In this document: positions 55,843 through 64,000 of the stretch, piece by piece
Layout of the letters: each line of letters starts with the position of its first letter
Numbering within the stretch: position 1 is the stretch's first letter
Origin: Bdellovibrionales bacterium
Lineage (GTDB): Bacteria > Bdellovibrionota > UBA1018 > CAIMNF01
DNA: 64,000 nt
Direction: 5' to 3'
NCBI GenBank assembly: GCA_018266375.1
Contig: JAFEAO010000001.1
Coordinates: 215,079 to 279,078, forward strand
Made by a program: the position numbers and the translations under genes
The notes under the pieces: generated by a model
Seen by the model: the letters and a program-made list of their open reading frames with translations, nothing else
Told to the model about the DNA's origin: nothing
The model's database searches: none

Positions 55843-56748
55843 ATGAATAATACTAGGAATACAGTTTTCACACTTATTGCTCTGATCTGTCTGTGCGAAA
55901 GCGCTTACGCTCAAAAAAGCAGCGATGTCTTCAACGTCAGTATCACCGACGTTTCGAAAGAATACAAAGACCGCGCGGCCAGAAACAAAGGCAACGGTTG
56001 TTTGCCCGACGATCCATTTTGCTCTCCAAACTCAGGTAGCGGCGGCGCTTGTAAGCCGGGCGATCCAACTTGTATGGATCCGCTTCCAACTCTCCCGACT
56101 GACCCGATCAATCCAGGTAGTGGCACAGGTTCCGGTGGAAACAGCGGTACCGGATGCCTTCCGACCGATCCATGGTGTGGTACTCTCCCTGATCCAGGTT
56201 GGGGTGGCGGCGGAGGTTGGCCGGGAGGCGGTGGTTTCGGTAACGGCGGTGGTGTCGTCGGCACGATTTTCACCCTTGGCCAAAAAGTTTGGGATTTCAT
56301 CCTGAACAATAAGCCAACAGCTGAATACAAAACCATGCGTGCGTCCGTCATTCCTTCGGGCGCGACCAACTGGGCTCAGCTTAAAGGCTGGTCTAGACCC
56401 GTTTCTAAAGTCTTCCGCGTTGAGTTCAAGAATATCTTCGGCAAAGTGTCGGGCGGCTTTGATTACCGAATCGTATTCATTTACGGCGGTAACTTCCAAG
56501 GTAAGGGCAAATACATCGGTCAGATCTCATTTGCTCCACTCAACATCAAACTCAAGACGGACCGGAACTTGAAGGTCCAAGCTGAGCTTCTCGAACCGCT
56601 TAACTTCGGCAGCGACGAGGAACCGGTTGCGGGGGCGCAATTGATCATCACTTGGTCGTCTTCAACCACACTCCGTTACAACATGAACTCAATTGAGTAC
56701 TTCTTGTACGGAACCGGCGAACTGCAAGATATCAGCAACGGAACCTGA
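55843..56748 (+). CDS. Secreted protein with CxPxDPxC motifs, paralogue 1
   Basis: 301 residues from the ATG at 55843, with GGGGGG five nt upstream. Signal peptide to A-Y-A-Q. Short N-V-S-I-T-D-V box, then a Gly/Pro-rich region with three C-x-P-x-D-P-x-C copies (GCLPDDPFC, ACKPGDPTC, GCLPTDPWC), a G/W-rich spacer, and a conserved ~150-residue C-terminal domain (LNNKPTAEYKTMRASVIPSG, G-S-D-E-E-P-V-A-G-A-Q-L). No family is recognised. It follows hemG and is followed by its paralogue. Confidence 0.7.
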   Translation: MNNTRNTVFTLIALICLCESAYAQKSSDVFNVSITDVSKEYKDRAARNKGNGCLPDDPFCSPNSGSGGACKPGDPTCMDPLPTLPTDPINPGSGTGSGGNSGTGCLPTDPWCGTLPDPGWGGGGGWPGGGGFGNGGGVVGTIFTLGQKVWDFILNNKPTAEYKTMRASVIPSGATNWAQLKGWSRPVSKVFRVEFKNIFGKVSGGFDYRIVFIYGGNFQGKGKYIGQISFAPLNIKLKTDRNLKVQAELLEPLNFGSDEEPVAGAQLIITWSSSTTLRYNMNSIEYFLYGTGELQDISNGT

Positions 56749-56779
56749 TCAGTTCGCGTCAGCCGCAATCAAATTTAGC

Positions 56780-56810
56780 CTGGGGTTCTACGCATTGCGT
56801 AGAGCCCCAG
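56780..56810. other. Strong 14-bp hairpin between the paralogues
   Basis: CTGGGGTTCTACGC pairs with GCGTAGAGCCCCAG (one G.T wobble) around loop ATT. There is no T-run on either side. It may be an mRNA-processing or stability element in a two-gene message, or a weak terminator. Confidence 0.55.
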
Positions 56811-56899
56811 TGACTATCTCGGCCATCAAAAAGCGGGCCAAATCCCTTTGCCAAACCCTTGGGCATTCGCTAAAACTTCTAGCAACTCAGGGGAAACAC

Positions 56900-57637
56900 A
56901 TGAACAAATTTATTCTAATTTTAGGAGCTTTGGCAGTAAGTGCGAGCTCATTCGCTCAAAGCAATTCAGATTTTTATAACGTCAATGTAACCGACGTCAC
57001 ACAACAACGTTTGAGCTCCATTCTTCCGATCATCAACGGAAGCGGCGGAGGTGGACAAGGTTGCTTGCCAACCGATCCTTGGTGCGGCGAGCTCCCTCCT
57101 CCGGTTAATCCGGGCTATGGCTCCGGCGGCGGCAACTTCAACCTCGGCACGCTTCTCACCTTCGGTCAAAAAGTTTTGGACTTCATTCTCAACAACAAGC
57201 CCAACGCCGAATACAAAACTCTTCGTGCTGCAGTCCTGCCGGAAGGAATGACCAACTGGTCGCAACTCAAAGGCTGGGCTAAGCCGGTTGCAAAAGTTTA
57301 CAAAGTCGAATTCAAAAACCTACTCGGCAAATCAGCCGGCGGTTTCGAATACCGCATCGTCTTCATCCACGGCGGCAGCTACCAAGGCAAGGGTAAATTC
57401 ATCGGCCAGATTTCTTTCGCTCCGATGAATGTCAATCTTAAAACCGATCGCACCCTGAAACTCCAAGCTGAGCTTCTCGATCCGCTCAACTTCGGTAGCG
57501 AAGATGATCCGATCGCAGGTGTGCAACTCCTGATCACTTGGTCTTCTCCGACCACCATGAGATACAACATGAACTCAATCGAGTATTTCATGTACGGTAC
57601 AGGCGAGATCGAAGACATCAGTAACGGGACACCTTAA
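56900..57637 (+). CDS. Secreted protein with a CxPxDPxC motif, paralogue 2
   Basis: 245 residues from the ATG at 56900 (GGGGAAACAC before it). Signal peptide MNKFILILGALAVSASSFAQ. It shares with the previous protein the N-V-x-V-T-D-V box, one GCLPTDPWCGELP motif and the whole C-terminal domain (for example G-Q-I-S-F-A-P, then L-K-T-D-R, then S-I-E-Y-F), but has a shorter linker. Tandem duplication is clear. It precedes speB by 9 nt, but that may only be neighbourhood. Confidence 0.72.
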   Translation: MNKFILILGALAVSASSFAQSNSDFYNVNVTDVTQQRLSSILPIINGSGGGGQGCLPTDPWCGELPPPVNPGYGSGGGNFNLGTLLTFGQKVLDFILNNKPNAEYKTLRAAVLPEGMTNWSQLKGWAKPVAKVYKVEFKNLLGKSAGGFEYRIVFIHGGSYQGKGKFIGQISFAPMNVNLKTDRTLKLQAELLDPLNFGSEDDPIAGVQLLITWSSPTTMRYNMNSIEYFMYGTGEIEDISNGTP

Positions 57638-57646
57638 AGGTAGGGA

Positions 57647-58744
57647 ATGAGCAAAAAAGTTGATCCGAATGCGGCAGCCGATCCCAATTCTGGAATTTTC
57701 GGACTGCCGTATTCTTTTGAAGAATCGAAGTTAGTTTATATTCCGGTGCCGTGGGAAGCCACCACCTCCTACGGCGGCGGGACCGTCTATGGGCCGGAAG
57801 CGATCTTGGCAGCAAGTCTGCAAATGGATTTGTTCGACCTCGATGTCGTAAAGCCTTACGAACAAGGTCTCCACGCCATCGATATCGACCAAACCTTGGC
57901 CTCTCTCAACACCGAAGCTAAAAAACTGGCCGAGCCTATCAAAGAAGTTCAGGGTAATCTCGACGGGCATCAACAACTTCGAAAAAACCTGGATCAAGTC
58001 AATCGCGCTTCGGAGCAAATCAACCAGTGGGTTAAAACTCAAACGCTTAAGGTTTTAGGAGCCGGAAAAATCCCGGGTCTGATCGGCGGCGACCACTCCG
58101 TGCCATTCGGTGCATTCCAAGCCGCGGCCGAGACGCAGGGTAATTACGGCATTCTCCATTTCGATGCGCACTCCGACACCCGCGATGCCTACATGGGCTT
58201 CACTCACTCGCACGCGTCGATCATGAACAATGCGACTTCTCGGATACCGCAGATCAAAAAAATCGTTCAAGTCGGCATTCGCGACTTCTGCGAAGACGAA
58301 GTTGAGTTCACCAAAGCGCAGGGTAACCGTTTTGAAGTGTTCTACGACCTTCAAGTGCAGACTCAAAAGCAAAAAGGAGTGCCCTTCCTCGAAATCGCCG
58401 AGAAGATCATCAAGAACCTCCCGGATAAAGTTTGGATCAGCTTCGACATCGACGGCCTTGATCCACGTTATTGTCCGCACACCGGCACCCCGGTTCCGGG
58501 CGGATTGGATTTCAACGAAGCGGTGACGATTATTCGTTTGCTTGCAAAATCAAGACGCAAGATCATCGGTTTCGACGTGGTCGAAGTCGCTCCTCCGCTC
58601 GATGTGGACGGCAATCCTGCGGAACGAATTCAAGCCTACGATGAGTGGGACGCAAACGTCGGCATGCGCTTAATTTATAAGATCTCGGCCCTCGCCCTCG
58701 CAAGCCAAGGCCACGCGAAGTGGAACGCTTCATCTGAACTGTAA
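57647..58744 (+). CDS. speB: Agmatinase/ureohydrolase
   Basis: 365 residues, longer than E. coli SpeB (306) with insertions in the first half. Mn-site motifs: I-G-G-D-H-S, then H-F-D-A-H-S-D-T, and S-F-D-I-D-G-L-D-P. The family includes agmatinase, arginase and formimidoylglutamase; agmatinase is preferred here because speA is in the same region and makes agmatine. The product putrescine feeds polyamine synthesis. AGGTAGGG precedes the ATG. Confidence 0.82.
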   Translation: MSKKVDPNAAADPNSGIFGLPYSFEESKLVYIPVPWEATTSYGGGTVYGPEAILAASLQMDLFDLDVVKPYEQGLHAIDIDQTLASLNTEAKKLAEPIKEVQGNLDGHQQLRKNLDQVNRASEQINQWVKTQTLKVLGAGKIPGLIGGDHSVPFGAFQAAAETQGNYGILHFDAHSDTRDAYMGFTHSHASIMNNATSRIPQIKKIVQVGIRDFCEDEVEFTKAQGNRFEVFYDLQVQTQKQKGVPFLEIAEKIIKNLPDKVWISFDIDGLDPRYCPHTGTPVPGGLDFNEAVTIIRLLAKSRRKIIGFDVVEVAPPLDVDGNPAERIQAYDEWDANVGMRLIYKISALALASQGHAKWNASSEL

Positions 58745-58797
58745 TGGGTCGATGCCTACCTGCCCAAGCGCCGATTTAATAGTGCCATGAGGATGGG

Positions 58798-60351
58798 CTA
58801 AGACGCCTGACGCTTCATCAGCGTTTGGATCTGAGCCTGAGCTTTCACAAGTTCGTTCTTAATCTTGTTCTTTTCGGCATCCGACTGGACAAGCCTCTGC
58901 TTCACTTGCTCGGTCTCTTTTTTGTGCTGCTGAGCAACCTTCACCTGGTTTTCAACTTTCAACTCGAGATCTTCAATGATCGGACTCGCGGTCTGCGCTT
59001 CTTTCTCGGCGGTAGCAACACGTTCCGAAAGTGAATTCACCTTGGCCTTCTCCGCCTCGAGCGCACGAGTCACCCGATCGACACGCTTCAGGAGATCGTC
59101 GATTTGCTGCTGAGCAACCGTAGTCGGGCTACCCTCGTTGTTTGCGACATTGCCTACGCTCGCCGATATTTTCAGCATCCGGTTTTTCTGGCGTAGTTCA
59201 AAAATCGTTTTTTCATGAAGTTCGTTATCTTCTTTCGCCTTTTTGAGCGCATCCGCCATCTGCATTGCTTTCTCGCGAATCTTCTGGGCGCCATCGGTAA
59301 ATTCAGAGTTGCCGGTCTTTTCTAAGAGCTTAGCGTTCAGGTAACGAATTTCATTCGCCTTCTTTTGGATCGACTTCTCCTTTTCCTGCAACATCTGCTC
59401 GTACTTATCGATCTTACGTTGACTCACGATCAAATCGTGCTTAGCCCGCAGCTCTTTACGCTTAGTGTCTTGAATGATCACTTTCGCACGTTCATCTTTG
59501 ACTTCTTCGATGCCTGCAACGATTTCTTCAGCTTTTTGCTCCACGCGTTGCTCGTTCTCGGCGTCGATCGTGGACTTCAAGTCCAGGTCCTCAACGCCGT
59601 CTTCCCAGCAGTTCTTGTACATTTCCTGCTTCACGGTATCGGCAACCGAAATTTTTTCGCGGTTTGCGATCACGCGCGACATCTCTTCTTCGTTCTGGAG
59701 GGATTCACCTTGGAAGTAGATTTCGCCCGAACCACTCGATGTCGCCCGTCCGCCAGTCTTATAAACATCTTCAAGCCACTTATCAAACGGTAGCTCACTT
59801 AGTTCTTTCGGCAAGTCAGAGCCCTGATGGATGCGGTCGGAGTCGTCCTCAATCACCACAAATGTCGGCTGACCGTCCTTGACCAACGAGAGGCTCGGCT
59901 TACGCGCAATCCGCCACTCGACGAGCTTCAACTTCATGTTAAAACGAATTTCAATTCGATCTGTCGGACGCATGAGCTGGCGCAAGTCGTTCATCGCATC
60001 CGATCCTTCCCAGATTTCTTTTGCCCAGACTTCAAGTCCGGTTGGGAACGCATCTCGGTCGATGAGCTCCGCGATCGAAAAACGCGTCGCAATCAAGAGT
60101 TCGTGAGCGCCAGATGCAGCTTCGATGTAAACACTTGCTCCCTTAGCAAGAATAAAGACACCATCGAGAAGAGCATGCACAAGTACACCGGCTGCATTCG
60201 AAGGGCCTAAGTCCATTTTGAATTCAAATTTCCCGGCGTGAGCGAAGAGATCGGAGATCCGACCCACCGATCCGCGGCCCGGTACGCGAGAGTAGATGAC
60301 CCTCGTGTCAGCCGGCATAACATTGGAGACGCCGAGACGCTGATAGCTCAT
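58798..60351 (-). CDS. Coiled-coil protein, function unknown
   Basis: 517 residues. N-terminal ~160 residues are beta-rich without a recognised domain (R-V-I-Y-S-R-V-P-G-R-G, then F-N-M-K-L-K-L-V-E-W). Residues ~245-517 show long heptad-like charged helices with a short break at G-N-V-A-N-N-E-G. Probably a structural or scaffold protein. Its ATG overlaps the stop of the upstream gene by 4 nt. Convergent with speB. Confidence 0.7.
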   Translation of the reverse strand: MSYQRLGVSNVMPADTRVIYSRVPGRGSVGRISDLFAHAGKFEFKMDLGPSNAAGVLVHALLDGVFILAKGASVYIEAASGAHELLIATRFSIAELIDRDAFPTGLEVWAKEIWEGSDAMNDLRQLMRPTDRIEIRFNMKLKLVEWRIARKPSLSLVKDGQPTFVVIEDDSDRIHQGSDLPKELSELPFDKWLEDVYKTGGRATSSGSGEIYFQGESLQNEEEMSRVIANREKISVADTVKQEMYKNCWEDGVEDLDLKSTIDAENEQRVEQKAEEIVAGIEEVKDERAKVIIQDTKRKELRAKHDLIVSQRKIDKYEQMLQEKEKSIQKKANEIRYLNAKLLEKTGNSEFTDGAQKIREKAMQMADALKKAKEDNELHEKTIFELRQKNRMLKISASVGNVANNEGSPTTVAQQQIDDLLKRVDRVTRALEAEKAKVNSLSERVATAEKEAQTASPIIEDLELKVENQVKVAQQHKKETEQVKQRLVQSDAEKNKIKNELVKAQAQIQTLMKRQAS

Positions 60352-61148
60352 GCGACAAAGCCCTCCGGTCCATAGATAGTAGGGCTACGCTCCGGACGTC
60401 CGGTTAACTTCGGACTCCATTCTTTCAGCCGGGCAGTCAATTGCTTTGTCCATTCCGCATCGGATGATAACAAATCCGCCAATGAGATTTCATTCTTCTC
60501 TTCGATCAGAAGATTCAAGTCCATGACGATCGAATCCATTTCCGACTTCGGTTCAATCCAGTCCTCGCCTTTCACGGTACGCTCGTAGATTGCGTCGCGA
60601 CAGGCAGTAATCTCTTCAAGATTGATCCATGCCAAGTGCACTGCGATAAATACAAACATTCCGGAAAGCAGCAAACCCCGATCGTGACGGATAACCGCTT
60701 CCTCACGCGCCCGCAAGATCGTTTCAGACTTCATCGGATCACAAAGTTCATGCGCAAACACCGCGGCAAAGAACGGCTCAACCCGTAGATCGTTAAACCA
60801 AAGTTCGGATACGGCATGAGTCACTTCGCGCATGAGCTCGAAAGTCGCACGCGGCAAATCTTGATTTTGAACGGTTAAAATTTTTCGAATGAGTCGAGCT
60901 GCCGTTTGAAATTGCACCGAAGATTTTACGAACTGAGGAAAGTAAACATTTCCGTACCGCTTGACTCTCTCCAATTCTTCAGGCGTAAAGAAATCGAGCG
61001 GAGCTTTCACCGAGAGAACGCGATTATTGGCCTTCATGTAGATGTAAGCGGGAGCTAGCAAAAGAGAATAAGGCTCGATCGTATCGATCGCGCATGAATG
61101 CATCTCGGCTAGCTGGCTTGGATCTAACTTACGGTCATCAAAAAGCAT
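60348..61148 (-). CDS. Helical protein coupled to the coiled-coil gene
   Basis: 266 residues, mostly helical, no signal peptide. Many conserved-type His/Glu/Asp (for example F-A-H-E-L-C-D, I-R-H-D-R-G, N-L-E-E-I-T-A-C-R) could form a metal-dependent helical site, but no HD or other known signature is complete. It is translationally coupled to the coiled-coil protein gene, so they likely act together. Unrecognised. Confidence 0.65.
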   Translation of the reverse strand: MLFDDRKLDPSQLAEMHSCAIDTIEPYSLLLAPAYIYMKANNRVLSVKAPLDFFTPEELERVKRYGNVYFPQFVKSSVQFQTAARLIRKILTVQNQDLPRATFELMREVTHAVSELWFNDLRVEPFFAAVFAHELCDPMKSETILRAREEAVIRHDRGLLLSGMFVFIAVHLAWINLEEITACRDAIYERTVKGEDWIEPKSEMDSIVMDLNLLIEEKNEISLADLLSSDAEWTKQLTARLKEWSPKLTGRPERSPTIYGPEGFVA

Positions 61149-61502
61149 CCAGTGGAATCACCCCTCTGAATCTTCTCGGCAAAAAACCTGAACCTGTTTA
61201 AATTACAGGGCCCTTTTCACGGCTGAGACGAGCGTTTTCACGACGGATGTCAAGTTTTCGTCGGCACGATAGACCACCCCGAGTGTCATCGCTTGTTATA
61301 GTGTCTTTGATCGCTGTCAATTTTTTGTTTTCGATCTCTCCCTTGACCATAAGCCGCTACCCGCCTGAACGATGAGAAAAGCGCTAAGTCACCGGACCGC
61401 AGTTGATCGCAATCTCGTGGCATTCAAGGTGCGAGCACGCGATTTGATCAAGATTCGAACTTTCCTGGTTCGCGATTCGAATATTTAGTAGACTCGGAGG
61501 CA
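61149..61502. other. Intergenic region with a possible LysR remnant
   Basis: About 354 bases between divergent genes. A 28-codon frame on the minus strand at 61203-61289 is described separately. Around 61464-61495 ATTCGAA and TTCGAAT form an inverted pair. A GGAGG just before the GTG at 61503 serves the next gene. Nothing else is recognised. Confidence 0.5.
61203..61289 (-). pseudogene. Possible remnant of a LysR-type regulator C-terminus
   Basis: 28 residues: M-T-L-G-V-V-Y-R-A-D-E-N-L-T-S-V-V-K-T-L. They resemble the end of a LysR effector domain ('vvyRaDe.ls' then a closing helix). A stop codon lies two codons before the ATG and no DNA-binding part is nearby. Either a decayed remnant or a chance match. 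Confidence 0.25.
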
Positions 61503-62675
61503 GTGAATCACAACAACCTCCGCATCGCTTTCTATCTGTGGCTTGCCCAGTTTTTTGTAGCGATCTGTTGCGCATTCTTCGATTGGCATCATCTCGCGAT
61601 CTGGGATGGCAAGTGGTACGGGCACATTGTCGATTTCGGTTACCAGAGCGTTCTTTCTCCGGATCCAGATAAAAAGTTCGGCAACGTCGGATTCTTTCCG
61701 GGGTACCCGGTATTTGCTTCACTCTGGAAGATGATTTTTCAGGTCAGCACGGATGCGGCCTTACTCATCGGTTCGTCGATCGCGTCTCTTCTGACTTGGT
61801 TTTACTTTGCCGAATACCTCGACGTTCGCGGTGATTCCAAAAAATTGGGCAACCTCCTTTGGATGTGGGTTTGGCCATTTAGCTTTCTCTTTGTGTGCGG
61901 GTATTCCGAGTCCACCAATGCGGCGACCGTTATGGGTTTTGTACTCTTCTCGGAAAAATGGATTCTCTCTCTCTCAGAGAGTAAACCTGAAGCGCCCCGG
62001 AAGTCTTGGATGTGGTTCGCACTTGCCTGTTTTCACGGCTATGCGATGACGGCCACGCGCCTTCTCTCGGTATTGTTTGTGTTTTATCCATTCTTGCGTG
62101 CGCTTCAACTCCGACCCACGATCACTACCCTATCTAAAAGCTTTCTGATCGCGCTGGTGTCGGTCATGGGCATGATTTCTTTCTTCGTGTTCTGCCACTA
62201 CGAGTTCGGTGCGTGGAACTTTTACTATATTTCAGAGGAAAGGGTCTGGGCCACCTACGTCGACTGGGGAAAGCTATTTCCACCGTACGAGCTCTTTGAT
62301 TTTGAACGTCCGCTTCGGGCCGATACATTGGGCAAATACCTCACAATCGCGTTTGGATTTTACTTTTGCTACTTGACCTACGACATCACGAAAAATAAAA
62401 AATTTCGATCGCAGATCGCAGCTCTCTACCTGGTGTGCGGAATGTTTTGGGGTGCTTATTTAATCGGTCGAACCAGCTGGCAGTTCAAGGGAATGGGCCG
62501 AATGCTGATCCCGATCATGTTATTGCTGATGCCCGATTTTAAACTTCCGGATTGCACGTCGATCAAGGGGTTCCCGGCTGTGAAACGGGCTGCTTGGGGC
62601 TTTCTATGGATGATTTTGTTCATTCTGCAGGTTGTTTATGCGGCAAAATTCGCTAGAAATGGCTGGGTTGCTTGA
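61503..62675 (+). CDS. PIG-V-like membrane mannosyltransferase-family protein
   Basis: 390 residues from a GTG with GGAGG close upstream. About eight to ten hydrophobic segments. Near the N-terminus A-I-W-D-G-K-W-Y-G-H-I-V-D-F-G-Y and F-F-P-G-Y-P match the GPI-mannosyltransferase-2/bacterial PIG-V-like pattern (W-D-x-x-W-Y-x-x-I and F-F-P-x-Y-P). The acceptor is unknown; a lipid-linked-sugar glycosyltransferase of the cell envelope is likely. The 32-residue basic protein gene follows, its promoter overlapping this stop. Confidence 0.78.
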   Translation: MNHNNLRIAFYLWLAQFFVAICCAFFDWHHLAIWDGKWYGHIVDFGYQSVLSPDPDKKFGNVGFFPGYPVFASLWKMIFQVSTDAALLIGSSIASLLTWFYFAEYLDVRGDSKKLGNLLWMWVWPFSFLFVCGYSESTNAATVMGFVLFSEKWILSLSESKPEAPRKSWMWFALACFHGYAMTATRLLSVLFVFYPFLRALQLRPTITTLSKSFLIALVSVMGMISFFVFCHYEFGAWNFYYISEERVWATYVDWGKLFPPYELFDFERPLRADTLGKYLTIAFGFYFCYLTYDITKNKKFRSQIAALYLVCGMFWGAYLIGRTSWQFKGMGRMLIPIMLLLMPDFKLPDCTSIKGFPAVKRAAWGFLWMILFILQVVYAAKFARNGWVA

Positions 62676-62700
62676 CCACAGGCGCCAGTTTGTCTAGACT
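62672..62700 (+). promoter_or_regulatory. Promoter of the 32-residue basic protein gene
   Basis: TTGACC (62672) and TAGACT (62695) are 17 nt apart. The -35 overlaps the stop codon of the preceding gene. A 5-bp hairpin (CCACC/GGTGG, 62723-62736) lies in the leader. Confidence 0.55.
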
Positions 62701-62756
62701 GCACCTATCTATTATTACCGTTCCACCGGGTGGTGGATCATTGAAAGGACACAACC

Positions 62757-62855
62757 ATGGGAAAAGGTCGTAAGCGCCGCACTCAGAAGATGAAGAACCG
62801 CAAGAATCAGAATAAGAAAAAAGCCCGTCGTGTTAAACGCATGACTAAGAAATAA
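62757..62855 (+). CDS. 32-residue Arg/Lys-rich protein (ribosome-associated candidate)
   Basis: MGKGRKRRTQKMKNRKNQNK then K-K-A-R-R-V-K-R-M-T-K-K; more than half of the residues are Arg or Lys. AAAGGA lies about eight nt before the ATG. The gene has its own promoter and a strong terminator, so it is a complete transcription unit. The M-G-K-G-x-R-R-T start resembles bacterial ribosomal protein bTHX, but the rest differs. A small ribosomal or nucleic-acid-binding protein is the best guess. Confidence 0.8.
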   Translation: MGKGRKRRTQKMKNRKNQNKKKARRVKRMTKK

Positions 62856-62877
62856 GGCTAAAAACTAAAATTTTATA

Positions 62878-62910
62878 AGACCGGGCTTTCGAAAGCCCGG
62901 TCTTTTTTTG
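62878..62910 (+). terminator. Strong intrinsic terminator
   Basis: Ten-bp stem AGACCGGGCT/AGCCCGGTCT with loop TTCGAA, followed by a T-run. Ends the 32-residue protein transcript; the next gene starts 18 nt later. Confidence 0.95.
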
Positions 62911-62927
62911 TTTCAAAGCACCTCTGA

Positions 62928-63512
62928 ATGAACTCAAAACCCGAACCCAAGCTCGCGAAACCCGGCGCCGGCCTTCCGATCCCGATGAAATGGATCGCCC
63001 GGATCCTTGTGCCCATTCGTGCAAAGAAATCTGATTGGAACGATAATCTTGCCCGCTTTCAGCGATACTCCAAAGCGATCGAAGAAATCGCGACGACGCT
63101 CACTTCCGATCAGCTCAACACTCGCTTTTTGGTCAATCCGATCGTAGGACTCGAAGACAGCTCGAGATACTGGTCGGTTGGAATGACTTTGGACCATATT
63201 GTGATTGTGAGTTCAGGAATCAAAACAATTATCGAAACACTCTCTCACAGTAAAATTCCACCAGTTGACGTGCGAGTAGAAGACGTTAAGCCGCCGCTAC
63301 AGGAGCATGAATTCGGTACGGTTCAGCGTTTCAGCACTTTTTGCGCCGATTTTGTGCCGACATTGAACGCCGGTCCGGACCGGCTGTATACCAAGCTCCG
63401 CCATCCTTGGTTTGGGCCGTTTAATGCGCATCAATGGCTTTATATTGTTTCGATCCATCAGGGCATACATCTCCAACAGATCCGTCAGATCGTCGCCTCT
63501 ATCAAAAAGTAA
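62928..63512 (+). CDS. DinB-like (YfiT/DinB_2) superfamily protein
   Basis: 194 residues. Four-helix-bundle pattern with metal-type His residues in V-G-M-T-L-D-H-I-V and in S-I-H-Q-G-I-H-L-Q-Q-I-R, the typical spaced triad of DinB/YfiT proteins. Possible metal-dependent thiol transferase or unknown role. No ribosome site is evident; it sits just after the terminator. Confidence 0.72.
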   Translation: MNSKPEPKLAKPGAGLPIPMKWIARILVPIRAKKSDWNDNLARFQRYSKAIEEIATTLTSDQLNTRFLVNPIVGLEDSSRYWSVGMTLDHIVIVSSGIKTIIETLSHSKIPPVDVRVEDVKPPLQEHEFGTVQRFSTFCADFVPTLNAGPDRLYTKLRHPWFGPFNAHQWLYIVSIHQGIHLQQIRQIVASIKK

Positions 63513-63522
63513 GATTGGAAAA

Positions 63523-63981
63523 CTAAAGACCTTGAACGGTGAAGATCTTGATGATGAGGATCAGCAAGCCCGCAATCATTACTGGTAAAATAATTTTGGT
63601 TGCCTTACTCCGAAACAAAGTACTCCAGAGATTCATCGGCCGTTTGAACTCGGCATCATCACCGTTCCACTCTCGAATGAGTTCATAGCCGGTTTGATTT
63701 TGGTAGCGAGAATGAAACTCCGAGCTCGGAATGATCTCCATGAAAAGCCGCATGCCACTGGTATTAGCTGACGACCTCATCACGCTCACGATCTGATCTT
63801 GCTCGCGCATCAATGTCTTCACAGTCTTGGCATTATCCATGACCGCTACGAGCTTCACGACGTCAGGCTCAAGCTTTGAAGGCTGATACCATAATGTTGC
63901 CCAAGTCGGGTCTTTGGAGTGGCCTAGAAAGCCATTAAACACGTTTGCGAAGGCATCTCGAGTCTGCTGTTGAAGTTCCAT
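63523..63981 (-). CDS. Tail-anchored membrane protein, function unknown
   Basis: 152 residues. No N-terminal signal; a single C-terminal membrane helix (K-I-I-L-P-V-M-I-A-G-L-L-I-L-I-I-K-I) at ~127-147. The cytosolic part is mixed helix/strand with no recognised motif. A 12-nt palindrome (CTTAAATTTAAG, 63984-63995) lies just upstream, at the window end. Confidence 0.6.
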   Translation of the reverse strand: MELQQQTRDAFANVFNGFLGHSKDPTWATLWYQPSKLEPDVVKLVAVMDNAKTVKTLMREQDQIVSVMRSSANTSGMRLFMEIIPSSEFHSRYQNQTGYELIREWNGDDAEFKRPMNLWSTLFRSKATKIILPVMIAGLLILIIKIFTVQGL

Positions 63982-64000
63982 GACTTAAATTTAAGCACTG

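Overview
The window looks like a piece of a free-living Gram-negative chromosome from the Bdellovibrionota/Oligoflexia-like bacteria, though this is inference. Supporting it are many proteins with Sec or lipoprotein signals, an unusual heme operon with a built-in two-component system, a Prc/Tsp protease, HD-GYP-type regulators and PilZ-free c-di-GMP-like modules, and secreted proteases with lipoboxes. Base composition is even along the window. I see no insertion sequence, prophage, CRISPR array, integron or tRNA gene, so this is core chromosome with lineage-specific secreted proteins.

Layout. 1-4.0 kb: the 5' part of an MFS transporter and a cluster of unrecognised exported proteins, two of them rich in Gly/Ser or Cys. 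4.1-7.8 kb: tail-specific protease (prc) behind a PafA-like phosphatase. 8.2-13.9 kb: trypsin-like lipoprotein, GNAT protein, OppA-like binding protein, FadH-like reductase. 13.9-16.9 kb: a lipoprotein made of 14 SBBP-type beta-propeller repeats, visible as a DNA tandem repeat of about 200 bp. 17-21.6 kb: uvrB, serA and a second secreted trypsin-like protease. 21.7-27.2 kb: the proteolysis block lon, ATP-grasp gene, clpX, clpP. 27.4-30.4 kb: small conserved genes, among them an Rrf2 regulator coupled to an Xre/MbcA/ParS-like protein. 30.4-35.8 kb: a tight operon speA-hppD-pepP-dusB.

36-39.4 kb: two tandem paralogues with a degenerate HD-GYP domain and a coupled cyclic-nucleotide-binding protein. 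39.5-39.9 kb: the RNase P RNA gene (rnpB) with a near-consensus promoter. 40-45.4 kb: a metalloprotease-like lipoprotein, an odd [2Fe-2S] ferredoxin, aldehyde dehydrogenase, RNase H with a C-terminal viroplasmin-like domain, and a glycosyltransferase. 45.7-55.8 kb: one head-to-tail heme operon, hemA-hemC(D)-hemB-hemL-kinase-regulator-hemE-hemN-hemG, mostly linked by 4-nt start/stop overlaps; it carries the route from glutamyl-tRNA to protoporphyrin. 55.8-64 kb: two paralogous secreted proteins with CxPxDPxC motifs, speB, a coiled-coil gene pair, a PIG-V-like membrane protein, a free-standing 32-residue basic protein gene with its own promoter and terminator, a DinB-like protein and a tail-anchored protein.

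Functional links: SpeA and SpeB together convert arginine to agmatine and then putrescine. Lon and ClpXP are the main soluble ATP-dependent proteases. The kinase/regulator pair inside the heme operon is a candidate for heme- or redox-linked control. Several genes lack a Shine-Dalgarno sequence and have a -10-like hexamer 6-8 nt before the ATG, which suggests leaderless transcripts.
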